Source: Albimonas pacifica (GTDB lineage Bacteria > Pseudomonadota > Alphaproteobacteria > Rhodobacterales > Rhodobacteraceae). From it: a stretch of DNA of 64,000 nucleotides. Positions 47,372-54,518 of the stretch are shown piece after piece. Numbering within the stretch: the stretch's first letter is position 1; each line of letters opens with the position of its first letter. The stretch covers positions 1-64,000 of the forward strand of contig NZ_FOQH01000011.1 in assembly GCF_900113695.1 (NCBI RefSeq). Direction: 5' to 3'. The position numbers and the translations under genes are program-made. Below the pieces are notes generated by a model. The model made no database searches, had not been told where the DNA came from, and saw only the letters and a list, made by a program, of their open reading frames with translations.

Positions 47372-48118
47372 TCACCATTTCTCGGCATAGGGCCGCAGCT
47401 CGGTCTCGAAGGTCCAGGCGTCGCGGGGCTGGCGGTGGAGCTGCAGGTAGGTCTCGGCGATCGAGGCGGGGTTCATCAGCCGGTCGGGGGCGAGCGTCTC
47501 CAGCGCCTGCGGCCCCTCGGCGGCGGCGATGCGGTCGCGCACGAACCGGGTGTCGACGCCCGCGTCGATCACCAGGTGGGCGACGTGGATGCCCTGGGGG
47601 CCGAGCTCGCGCGCCGCCGACTGGGCGACCGCGCGCAGGCCGAACTTGGCGGCGGCGAAGGCCGAGAAGCCCGAGCCGCCGCGCAGGCTGGCCGTGGCGC
47701 CGGTCAGGAAGATCGAGCCGCGGCCGCGCGGGACCATGATGCGGGCGGCCTCGCGCGCCGCGACGAAGCCGGCGAAGCAGCCCATCTCCCACACCTTGCG
47801 GAACACCCGGTCGGTGGTCGCGGTCAGCGGGAAGCGGACGTTGCCGCCGACGTTGAAGAGGCACAGGTCGAGCGGGGCTGCGGCGTCGGCCTCCTCCAGG
47901 AAGGCCGTCACGTCCTCGGGCTGGCGGGCGTCGAGGCTGCGGCCGGTGGCCCTGCCGCCGGCGGCGCGGATCTCGTCCAGCAGCGGCGCCAGCTCGTCGC
48001 CGTTGCGCCGCCCGAGGTGGACCGCATAGCCCTCCTGCGCGAAGCGCCGCGCGATGGCGGCCCCGATGTAGGAGCCGGCGCCCAGGATGGCGACGGAGGC
48101 GGGGAGAGGCGCGGTCAT
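47372..48118 (-). CDS. SDR-family oxidoreductase with Phe in place of the catalytic Tyr
   Basis: 248 residues, Rossmann fold. Nucleotide site LGAGSYIGAAIARRFAQEG (about 11-29), NVGG in place of the usual NNAG, SIFLTGATASLRGG holding the Ser region, and AFAAAKFGLRAVAQSAAREL, where the YxxxK motif reads F-A-A-A-K. A Phe at the Tyr position occurs in a subgroup of bacterial SDRs whose activity is poorly known. Glycine-motif spacing suggests NAD(P)H binding. It lies behind the long palindrome 48134-48172 and is transcribed with the isomerase. Confidence 0.88.
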   Translation of the reverse strand: MTAPLPASVAILGAGSYIGAAIARRFAQEGYAVHLGRRNGDELAPLLDEIRAAGGRATGRSLDARQPEDVTAFLEEADAAAPLDLCLFNVGGNVRFPLTATTDRVFRKVWEMGCFAGFVAAREAARIMVPRGRGSIFLTGATASLRGGSGFSAFAAAKFGLRAVAQSAARELGPQGIHVAHLVIDAGVDTRFVRDRIAAAEGPQALETLAPDRLMNPASIAETYLQLHRQPRDAWTFETELRPYAEKW

Positions 48119-48133
48119 GGCGGCTCCTGCGCA

Positions 48134-48172
48134 GGCCGGGGATCGATACCTATCGTGTATCGATCCCCGGCC
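48134..48172. promoter_or_regulatory. 16-bp perfect palindrome upstream of the SDR gene
   Basis: ggccggggatcgatac-(ctatcgt)-gtatcgatccccggcc: two perfect 16-bp arms with a 7-base spacer, 16 bases upstream of the SDR start. Neither strand has a U-tract after it, so an operator is more likely than a terminator. The central GATAC-N7-GTATC has the same 17-base span as the element at 43886-43906. Confidence 0.65.
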
Positions 48173-48193
48173 GGCGCCGTCAACCGGAGGGCT

Positions 48194-48685
48194 TCAGGGA
48201 TAGCCGTAGTAGCGCAGGACCTCGGCCGGGCGGTCGGGGCCGGGCTCGAAGATCTCCAGCAGCACGCCGTCGGGCGCCTCGACCATGAAATAGCCGCCCC
48301 CGTCGCTGCGCTTGATCGGGTTGGGCAGATGCACGCCGCCGGCCTGCATGCGGGCGTAAAGCTCGTCGAGATCCGAGACCTGGATGCCGAGGTGGTGGAC
48401 CGCCCCCCGACCGCCGTCCCGCGGCGGCTGGTCGTAGAGGTGGATCGCCCCCCGCCCGATCTTCAGGAACACGTTGCGCGCGCCGGCATAGGGGCCGTCA
48501 TGGGCGACCTCGGCGCCGAACCAGTCGCGCCAGAAGGCGATGGTGGCCTCGATGTCCGAGCAGAACAGGTGCGCATGGTGCATGTGGCACTGGGCGTCGT
48601 CCCCGTAGGGGCGCGGGCGGGCGTCGTCCCCGTAGGGGCGCGAGCGGGGGGCGTCCCCGTAGGGGCGCGGGCGGGGAGCGGTCAC
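48194..48685 (-). CDS. VOC (glyoxalase/bleomycin resistance) family protein with N-terminal repeats
   Basis: 163 residues. Residues about 35-158 are one VOC domain (MHHAHLFCSDIEATIAFWRD, VHHLGIQVSDLDELYARM, GGYFMVEAPDGVLLEIFEPG), with candidate metal ligands His37/38, His near 95 and Glu in LLEIFE. Residues 4-31 are three repeats of R-P-Y-G-D-(D)-A-R-P type encoded by 27-bp tandem DNA repeats. GTG 48685 was chosen: gaggggg lies just before it and the acyl-CoA dehydrogenase stop is 11 bases upstream. An internal start at Met35 (48583) would remove the repeats but has no ribosome site. Confidence 0.82.
   Translation of the reverse strand: MTAPRPRPYGDAPRSRPYGDDARPRPYGDDAQCHMHHAHLFCSDIEATIAFWRDWFGAEVAHDGPYAGARNVFLKIGRGAIHLYDQPPRDGGRGAVHHLGIQVSDLDELYARMQAGGVHLPNPIKRSDGGGYFMVEAPDGVLLEIFEPGPDRPAEVLRYYGYP
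48599..48679. repeat. three 27-bp tandem repeats in the VOC gene
   Basis: Units begin at 48599, 48626 and 48653 with gtccccgtaggggcgcg and differ at only a few bases. Each contains the palindrome ccccgtagggg. As 27 is divisible by three, copy changes keep frame and simply lengthen the protein's N-terminus by 9 residues. Confidence 0.85.
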
Positions 48686-48696
48686 CTCGATCCCCC

Positions 48697-50481
48697 TCAG
48701 GCCTGGGACAGACGCTGGGCGTCGTCCAGCGAGACGGGGGCGTCGGACAGCAGCAGGTCGATCGCCTCCTCCTCCCAGCGGCGGGCGGAGAGGCTGGGCG
48801 GCCCCTGCTCCTTCATCCGGTGCTCGATCACGAAGCGGGCCATCAGCAGGCGGCGGGCGTCGCCGCCGGCCTCGCCCAGCGCCTGGCCCTCGGCGGCCAT
48901 CAGCGCGGCGGTCGTGGCGTGGTAGAGCCCGCCCGACGCCTCCCGGCAGAAGCGCTCGTGGGCGGGGTCCGAGGCGACCTCGTCGGCGAAGCGGATGGCG
49001 CGGTCCACGGCGCCGGCCAGGCGGGTGCGGAACTGGCCGGGCAGGCCCGCGGCCTCGATCCGCTCCGCGAGGTCCTCGGCCAGCGCCTCATGCGCCCGGG
49101 ACTTGCCGACCGCCCGCTGGATCGCATCCAGCGAGTTGATCGAGGACGTCCCCTCCCACAGCAGCCCCAGGTGGGCGTCGCGCACCAGGCGGGAATTGGG
49201 CCAGTCCTCGATATAGCCGTTGCCGCCCCGCGCCTCGAGCGCGGCGGTCGCCACCGGCACGTTGTCCCGGCAGGCCCGGTATTTGACGACCGGCGTCAGG
49301 ATCCTGAGCACCTTCTGCGCGCGGGGCGACTGGTCCCCCGACACCGCCGCCGCATAGAGCAGGGCCGACAGCGCCTGCTCCGTCGGGATCAGCATCTTCA
49401 TCAGCTGGCGGCGCATCAGCGGATGCTCGATCACCCGCTTGCCGAAGGCGTCGCGGCCGTTGGCCACCGCCATCGCCTCGTTCCAGCAGCGCCGCATCAT
49501 CCCTGCGGCCCGGGTCAGGTGCGAGATGCGCGACGAGTTCACCATCACCAGCATCTGCTTGAGACCCTGGTCCAGCTCGCCCAGATGATAGGCCACCGCC
49601 CCCTCGAACATGATCTCGCCCGAGGCCATGGACTTCGACCCCATCTTCTCCTTCAGCCGCACGATCCGGTAGGCGTTGCGGGTCCCGTCCGGCAGGGTCT
49701 TGGGCATCAGGAACAGCCCGAGCCCCTTCGAACCCTCAGGCCCTCCCTCGGGCCGCGCCAGCAGCACCGCCGCCTCGGCGTCGACGTTGGAGCAGAACCA
49801 CTTCTCCCCCCACAGCCGCCAGTGATCGCCCTCCGGCACGGCCGTCAGATCCGAGCGGCCGATGTCCGAGCCGCCGGCCTTCTCGGTCATGAACTGCGCC
49901 ACCCTGGTCAGGCGGGACATGTCCTGGGTCCACATGTCGGGCAGGAACCGCTCGCGCAGCGCGTCCGTCCCGAACAGGTCGACCAGATGCGAGGAACTGT
50001 CGGTCAGGTTCACCGGGCACAGCAGGCCGAACTCCGCCTGGCTGAACAGGTAGTGGAAGACGTACTTGGCGATCGGCGGCATCTTCCCGGGCCAGTCCAG
50101 CACGCCCGGACGGTTGGTCATCGCGTGCATGCCGAAGCGGCCGAAGGCGATGGCCTCCATCTCGCGATAGGCGGGGTGGAACTCCAGCCACTCCTCGTCG
50201 CGGCCGTAGCGGTCGCGGCGGTGCAGCACCGGCTCGTGCCGCTCGCAGGTGTCGGCGAGCTCGCCCAGCCGGCCGCCCGCCAGCGCCCCCAGCTCCGCCA
50301 TGTGCGGCTCCAGATGCGCCAGCAGCGGCCCGTCCATGTAGAGCGGCAGCAGGCTGCGCAGGGACGGGTCGATCGTCCAGTAGTTCAGGCCGCGGGTGTC
50401 CGGCGCGATGCTGCGCGAGCGCTCGGCCGAGGCGGCGCGGGCGGTGCGCGCGCCCGGGTGGATCGGGGTCGGGGCGTTCAT
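48697..50481 (-). CDS. acyl-CoA dehydrogenase, AidB-like
   Basis: 594 residues, FAD-dependent dehydrogenase fold. It is longer than the usual 380 and has the AidB-type plan: an N-terminal all-helical part (about 20-170), middle beta-domain with TEKAGGSDIGRSDLTAV and LWGEKWFCSNVDAEAAVLL, and a C-terminal helical domain with EARGGNGYIEDWPNSRLVRD and LLWEGTSSINSLD. The GGNGY-x-E motif places a Glu as possible base. Substrate unknown; AidB itself protects DNA from alkylation. It heads the minus-strand operon with the VOC gene and faces a divergent LysR gene over 139 bases. Confidence 0.93.
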   Translation of the reverse strand: MNAPTPIHPGARTARAASAERSRSIAPDTRGLNYWTIDPSLRSLLPLYMDGPLLAHLEPHMAELGALAGGRLGELADTCERHEPVLHRRDRYGRDEEWLEFHPAYREMEAIAFGRFGMHAMTNRPGVLDWPGKMPPIAKYVFHYLFSQAEFGLLCPVNLTDSSSHLVDLFGTDALRERFLPDMWTQDMSRLTRVAQFMTEKAGGSDIGRSDLTAVPEGDHWRLWGEKWFCSNVDAEAAVLLARPEGGPEGSKGLGLFLMPKTLPDGTRNAYRIVRLKEKMGSKSMASGEIMFEGAVAYHLGELDQGLKQMLVMVNSSRISHLTRAAGMMRRCWNEAMAVANGRDAFGKRVIEHPLMRRQLMKMLIPTEQALSALLYAAAVSGDQSPRAQKVLRILTPVVKYRACRDNVPVATAALEARGGNGYIEDWPNSRLVRDAHLGLLWEGTSSINSLDAIQRAVGKSRAHEALAEDLAERIEAAGLPGQFRTRLAGAVDRAIRFADEVASDPAHERFCREASGGLYHATTAALMAAEGQALGEAGGDARRLLMARFVIEHRMKEQGPPSLSARRWEEEAIDLLLSDAPVSLDDAQRLSQA

Positions 50482-50588
50482 GGCGTGTCCTCCGCGGGGG
50501 CCGGGCGCGTCTGGGCGCGCCTTCGGGGTCGGGCGCCAGTCTCGGCTTGACGGGGGCGCAAGGGCAAGCGACTTCCTTGCAGCCCATC

Positions 50589-50603
50589 TTGAGCCTGGCT
50601 CAA
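50589..50603. promoter_or_regulatory. LysR-type operator between acyl-CoA dehydrogenase and LysR genes
   Basis: ttgagcc-t-ggctcaa is a perfect 7-bp inverted repeat containing the T-N11-A core of LysR-type sites, 17 bases upstream of the LysR start and about 110 bases from the divergent gene. It suits autoregulation and activation of the divergent operon. Confidence 0.6.
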
Positions 50604-50620
50604 CCCCTGGAGACGCGCCC

Positions 50621-51508
50621 ATGTCCGGCCGCCGGCTGCCGCCCCTCCCCGCCGTGCGCGCCTTCGAGGCCGCGGCCCGCCACCGCTCGATGACCCGCGC
50701 GGCCGACGAGCTGGGCGTGACGCCCGGCGCCGTCAGCCGCCAGGTGCGGGAGCTGGAGACGCGGATGGAGACGCCCCTTTTCGTGCGCCGCGCCACCGGC
50801 CTCGAGCCCACCGAGGCCGGCGCGGCGCTGGCCGCCGAGCTGGGCGGAGCGCTCGACCGCATCGCCGAGGCCGCCCGCGGCCTGCGCCTGCGCCGCCCCC
50901 GGAGACTGTCGATCGGCGTCTACGGCTTCTTCGCCTCCCGCTTCCTGATGCCCCGGTGGGAGGCGATGCGCGCCCTCTGGCCGGAGGTGACGCTGGACCT
51001 GCACACCTCCGCCAATCCGCTGGACCTCACGCCCGCCCGCTTCGACGCGGTCATCGCGGTCTCCGACGGCGCGCCCCGCTCGGGCCTCGCCACGCGCCGG
51101 CTGCTGCCCATCGCCACCCTGCCCGTCTGCGCGCCCGCGCTGCTGGCGGCCGGGCCGGTGGACTTCGCCTCGGCCCCGCTGCTGCACGCCCGCCCCCGTC
51201 CCGACGACTGGCGGCGCTGGCTCGACCATGCGGGCCTGCGCCATGTCCCCGCCGAGGCCGGCTCGACCTTCGAGAGCACGGGCCTCGCCATCGAGGCCGC
51301 CGCCCGCGGCCTCGGCGTCGCCATCGGGCTCGAGGCGCTGATCCGCCCCGAGATCGCCCGGGGCGCCCTCGCCGTCGCCCATCCCAGGACCCGGCCGACC
51401 AAGCGCTGGTTCGTCCTCCAGCACGCCCGCCGGGCCGAGAGCGACCCCGCCCTCGCCGCCTTCGCCGACTGGCTGGTCGCCGAGGCGGAGGCCGTGCCGG
51501 CGGCGTGA
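50621..51508 (+). CDS. LysR-family regulator, GcvA-like
   Basis: 295 residues. HTH at about 5-65 (LPPLPAVRAFEAAARHRSMT, LGVTPGAVSRQVRELETRM) with the PPL-x-A-x-RAFEA opening typical of GcvA-type regulators. The effector domain starts near residue 93 (SIGVYGFFASRFLMPRW). It is divergent from the acyl-CoA dehydrogenase operon, with the palindrome 50589-50603 between, so that operon is the likely target. ATG 50621 follows a ctggaga site. Confidence 0.92.
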   Translation: MSGRRLPPLPAVRAFEAAARHRSMTRAADELGVTPGAVSRQVRELETRMETPLFVRRATGLEPTEAGAALAAELGGALDRIAEAARGLRLRRPRRLSIGVYGFFASRFLMPRWEAMRALWPEVTLDLHTSANPLDLTPARFDAVIAVSDGAPRSGLATRRLLPIATLPVCAPALLAAGPVDFASAPLLHARPRPDDWRRWLDHAGLRHVPAEAGSTFESTGLAIEAAARGLGVAIGLEALIRPEIARGALAVAHPRTRPTKRWFVLQHARRAESDPALAAFADWLVAEAEAVPAA

Positions 51509-51699
51509 CCGCCGAGGCGGTCTCCGCCTGCGGGCGAGCGACGGCATGGCGGCGGACGCCGAGGCCCGCAGCGGCGCGGGGCGGGGGACGCGGCCGGGGA
51601 CGGGAGATCCCGGCGCCGGCCCGCAGCCGGGTCCCGATGGCGTCGCCCGGCGTCTGCGTCGCTTGAAGACGCCGACGCCGGCTGCTATCGCACGGCCTA

Positions 51700-51783
51700 T
51701 CCGTTGGGGCGCCCTGCAAGGGCTGAGAGGCGCGAGCCGACCCATCGAACCTGATCCGGGCAATGCCGGCGGAGGGAACGGAG
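51700..51783 (+). ncRNA. TPP riboswitch (THI element)
   Basis: Contains the conserved blocks of the thiamine pyrophosphate aptamer in order: ttggggcgccc and gggctgagaggcg (P2/P3 side), then cgacccatcgaacctgatcc, gggcaatgccggcggaggga and acgg closing P1. It ends right before the ATG at 51785, so control is probably at translation initiation, which is typical of proteobacterial TPP switches. Confidence 0.95.
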
Positions 51784-51784
51784 C

Positions 51785-52177
51785 ATGACCTGGCGGCCCT
51801 CCCTGCGGCCGTGTCGTCCTCCTCCCCCCTGCGCCGGCGGGAGAAGCACGAGGCCGATGTCATCTGTTCCGAGCATCGCAGGCTCCGACTCCGAGCATCG
51901 CAGGCGGCGGCGCAGGCGCCCCGGCGGTTCCGGGGGCGGTCTCCGCGCCCGGAGAGAGCCGATGACGGTCGCCCTCCGCGTCCTCGCCCCGACGCCCGCC
52001 GCCGCGCAGGCGGCCCTCGTGGGCGATGGGGCGACGCCCTCCCCGCGCTTCGCCCCGCACCCACGGGCGCCCGACCCCCGGCGATGCGCCCGCCTCGCGG
52101 CCCTCGCGCAAGCGGCGGGGGCGATCGGGCGGCTGCGTCCGGCGCAGGACCTTGCGATCGACCTGGAGGCGACATGA
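51785..52177 (+). CDS. short unidentified gene under the TPP riboswitch
   Basis: 130 codons from the ATG directly after the riboswitch to a TGA overlapping the tenA ATG (ATGA). The first 55 residues are Pro/Arg-rich and contain a 15-base direct repeat (51868-51882 and 51890-51904). The rest (MTVALRVLAPTPAAAQAALV to GRLRPAQDLAIDLEAT) has GC-ending codons and a helical look. SVPSIAGSDS faintly recalls the ThiD N-terminus but falls in the repeat and nothing else matches. It may be a coupled leader gene or the wreck of a thiamine gene. Confidence 0.4.
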   Translation: MTWRPSLRPCRPPPPCAGGRSTRPMSSVPSIAGSDSEHRRRRRRRPGGSGGGLRARREPMTVALRVLAPTPAAAQAALVGDGATPSPRFAPHPRAPDPRRCARLAALAQAAGAIGRLRPAQDLAIDLEAT

Positions 52178-52845
52178 GCTACGGCGAAATCTTCCCGATG
52201 TGGCGCGCGGCCGCCGGCGAGGTCTGGCCCCGCTACACGCGCCATCCCTTCGTCGAGGGGATGGGCGACGGCACGCTGCCGCGCGAGGCGTTCCTGCGGT
52301 ATCTGGTGCAGGACTACCTGTTCCTCGTCCATTTCGCGCGAGCCTGGGCGCTGGCCGTCACCAAGACCGAGACGCTGGACGAAATGCGCGTCTGCGCGGC
52401 GACCGTCCATGCCCTTCTCGACGAGGAGATGCGGCTGCATGTCGAGACCTGCGCCGCCGAAGGCATCCCCGAGGATGCGCTGTTCGCAAGCCGCGAGGCG
52501 CCGCAGACCATCGCCTATACCCGCTACGTGCTCGACGCGGGCCACTCCGGCGACTTCCTCGACCTGCTGGCCGCGCTCGCGCCCTGCGTGCTGGGCTATG
52601 GCGAGATCGGCGCGCGGCTGGCGGCGGACGGGCGCGCGACGCCCTATGCCGACTGGATCGCCGCCTATGCCGGCGCGGAGTATCAGGGCGCCTGCCGGGC
52701 GGTCGGCGCCCTGATCGACACGGCGGTCGCCCGCCGCCTCGGCCCCTCGCCCGCGAGCAGCCCCCGCTGGCCCAACCTCTGCGCCCGCTTCGAGACGGCG
52801 ACGCGGCTCGAGGTCGACTTCTGGGGCATGGGCCTCTGCGGGTAG
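52174..52845 (+). CDS. tenA: TenA-family thiaminase II / aminopyrimidine hydrolase
   Basis: 223 residues, all-helical. TenA hydrolyses aminomethylpyrimidine compounds, salvaging thiamine breakdown products for HMP. Family motifs: HPFVEGMGDGTLPREAFLRY near 24-43, QDYLFLVHFARAWALAVTK, and APCVLGYGEIG with the catalytic Cys at about 138. A near-C-terminal Glu region (RLEVDFWGMGL) contributes the second active-site acid. The ATG has ggagg 4 bases upstream and overlaps the preceding frame. The TPP riboswitch upstream fits this role. Confidence 0.93.
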   Translation: MSYGEIFPMWRAAAGEVWPRYTRHPFVEGMGDGTLPREAFLRYLVQDYLFLVHFARAWALAVTKTETLDEMRVCAATVHALLDEEMRLHVETCAAEGIPEDALFASREAPQTIAYTRYVLDAGHSGDFLDLLAALAPCVLGYGEIGARLAADGRATPYADWIAAYAGAEYQGACRAVGALIDTAVARRLGPSPASSPRWPNLCARFETATRLEVDFWGMGLCG

Positions 52846-53052
52846 GCGCGGCGAGCGCGCCCGGGCGACCCTTGACGCGCGGTCGCGGGGTCGATTGGCT
52901 CGGCCTTCGCGCCGCGGCTGGGTTCCCCGCGAAATCGCCGCCCCCTGCATCCAAGCGCGGTCGATGCCCCGTATCCCTCCAAAACGAGGCTTGCTAGAAC
53001 GATTGCAGAACCGGTCCGGGCGACAGGCCGGGCCGGGGAGATGGGAGCTGCA
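52846..53052. promoter_or_regulatory. promoter region of the ECF sigma factor gene
   Basis: 207 bases without a gene. The block 52960-53020 (ccaaaacgaggcttgctaga) is less GC-rich than its surroundings and is the probable promoter. No terminator after tenA is clear and no ECF-type -35 (GGAAC) is convincing. Confidence 0.4.
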
Positions 53053-53592
53053 ATGGTCCGTGAGGACGACGATCTGGAAAGCCTGCTTCAACGCTGCGCG
53101 AGCGGCGACGAGCGGGCTCTGAAGGCGCTGTTCGACGCTGAAGCCTCGCGGATGAAAGGCATAGCGATGCGGGTGCTCCACCGGAGCGACATGGCGGAAG
53201 AGGCGGTGCAGGAGGCGTTCCTGCAGATCTGGCGCAATGCGGGCCGCTTCGACCCCGCGCTCGGCTCCGCCCGCGCCTGGATGTGCACCATCGTGCGCTT
53301 CCGGGCCATCGACCTGCTGCGCTCGCGCCCGCAGGAGGACGCGCTGGCGCCCGAGGATCTCGACCGTCTGCGCGAGGCCGCCGTCGATCACGCCTGGGAG
53401 ACGCTCGACCGCGAGGGACGGCTGGCGGGATGCCTCCAGGCGATCGAGGCCGCGCCGCGCCGCTCCCTGCTGCTGTCCTATGTGGTCGGCCTGACCCAGG
53501 AGGAGATCGCCGGCAAGCTCGGCCGCCCGCTGGGCACGGTCAAGAGCTGGATGCGCCGGGCGCTGCTCTCGCTGCGGGAGTGCCTGGGATGA
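53053..53592 (+). CDS. ECF-type RNA polymerase sigma factor
   Basis: 179 residues. Sigma region 2 at about 15-85 (ALKALFDAEASRMKGIAMRV, EEAVQEAFLQIWRNAGRFDP, WMCTIVRFRAIDLLR) and region 4 at about 120-175 (LLSYVVGLTQEEIAGKLGRP, GTVKSWMRRALLSLREC). ATG 53053 is preferred over 53041: gggag lies 5 bases before it. It overlaps the anti-sigma gene by four bases. The pair resembles SigK/RskA-type units responding to envelope or oxidative stress. Confidence 0.92.
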   Translation: MVREDDDLESLLQRCASGDERALKALFDAEASRMKGIAMRVLHRSDMAEEAVQEAFLQIWRNAGRFDPALGSARAWMCTIVRFRAIDLLRSRPQEDALAPEDLDRLREAAVDHAWETLDREGRLAGCLQAIEAAPRRSLLLSYVVGLTQEEIAGKLGRPLGTVKSWMRRALLSLRECLG

Positions 53593-54335
53593 GCGAGACG
53601 CACGATCTCGCCGAAGCCTATGTGCTCGGCCAGCTGGAACCCGAGGCGCGCGCCGAGGTCGAGGCGCGCATCGCCGCGCCCGCCGATGCGGCGGACGCGG
53701 CGCTCGCGGCCGAGGTGCGCGCGCTCTCGGCCGACTGGCACGCGCTGGACCTGACCGCCGAGCCCGCGCCGATGGCGCCCGGCGCGTGGGAAAGCCTGCA
53801 GACCCGCCTGTCGGCGGAGCGGGGCCGGACGGCGCCGGCCGCCTCCGGGGCCGCGCCGCCGCCGTTGCGCGCCGGCGCCCGCACCGCCGCGCGCCCCGCC
53901 GCCGGGACGGGACGGGGCTGGAAGAGGCTGGCGGGCGCGGCCACCGCGGCCTGCATCGCGCTGGCCGCGGCGCTGACGCTGGAGCTGTTCACGCCGCAGC
54001 CGGCGGTGATGGCGATCCTGCTCGACGACGACGGCGGCTCGGTGGCGCTGATCGAGGCCTTCGACGACGACAGCCTGCGGGTCACGCCGCTGGAGGACTT
54101 CTCGCCCGAGGGCGCGCAGGTGCTGCAGATCTGGACCAAGCCGGATGCGGACGGGCCGCCCGTCTCGCTGGGCGTGTTGGGGCGGGCGATGCGCGCCAGG
54201 GTGACCGGGCCCGACCTGCCGCGCCCCGAGAGCGGACAGCTCTACGAGATCACCGTCGAGCCGCCGGGAGGCTCGCCCACCGGCCTTCCCACCGGCCCGA
54301 TCGTGGGCAAGGGGCTGGCGCAGCGGCCTCTGTGA
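53589..54335 (+). CDS. RskA-type anti-sigma factor
   Basis: 248 residues. An N-terminal cytoplasmic sigma-binding part (LAEAYVLGQLEPEARAEVEA, typical of anti-sigma-K proteins), an Ala/Pro-rich linker, one TM helix at about 117-135 (LAGAATAACIALAAALTLEL) and a periplasmic RskA domain (MAILLDDDGGSVALIEAFDD, VLQIWTKPDADGPPVSLGVL, LYEITVEPPGGSPTGLPTGP). It holds the sigma factor until a periplasmic signal releases it. Translationally coupled to the sigma gene. Confidence 0.9.
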   Translation: MSETHDLAEAYVLGQLEPEARAEVEARIAAPADAADAALAAEVRALSADWHALDLTAEPAPMAPGAWESLQTRLSAERGRTAPAASGAAPPPLRAGARTAARPAAGTGRGWKRLAGAATAACIALAAALTLELFTPQPAVMAILLDDDGGSVALIEAFDDDSLRVTPLEDFSPEGAQVLQIWTKPDADGPPVSLGVLGRAMRARVTGPDLPRPESGQLYEITVEPPGGSPTGLPTGPIVGKGLAQRPL

Positions 54336-54367
54336 GCCGGCGGCGCCGGCGGCGATCCGACAGGTCA

Positions 54368-54398
54368 GGGGGCCCCGCGGGGCCCCCTTTCGTTTTTA
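54368..54398 (+). terminator. strong terminator after the sigma/anti-sigma pair
   Basis: gggggcccc-gc-ggggccccc forms a 9-bp perfect stem (the two central bases may be absorbed in a 4-base loop), followed by ttt-cg-ttttta. It ends the regulator transcript 30 bases after the anti-sigma stop and separates it from the beta-roll gene, which must have its own promoter between 54398 and 54500. Confidence 0.85.
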
Positions 54399-54518
54399 GG
54401 AAACTTTTTTCGGATCGCTGCATCCAGACCCCTCCTGCCGCCCGTTCTCCTCACGACCCCTCCTGCCGCCCGGGTGCGCCGGCGGACGGGAGCGGGGGAA
54501 AACAGAGGAGGAGTTGCC

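Noticed and set aside
48134-48172. Long palindrome as a terminator of the VOC gene
   Set aside because: No U-tract follows on the minus strand and the centre matches another promoter-region element, so an operator is more likely.
51868-51904. ThiD-like SIAGSDS motif after the TPP riboswitch
   Set aside because: The residues come from a 15-base direct repeat and the following GGGAG..QAD ThiD motif is absent, so a ThiD call is not supported.
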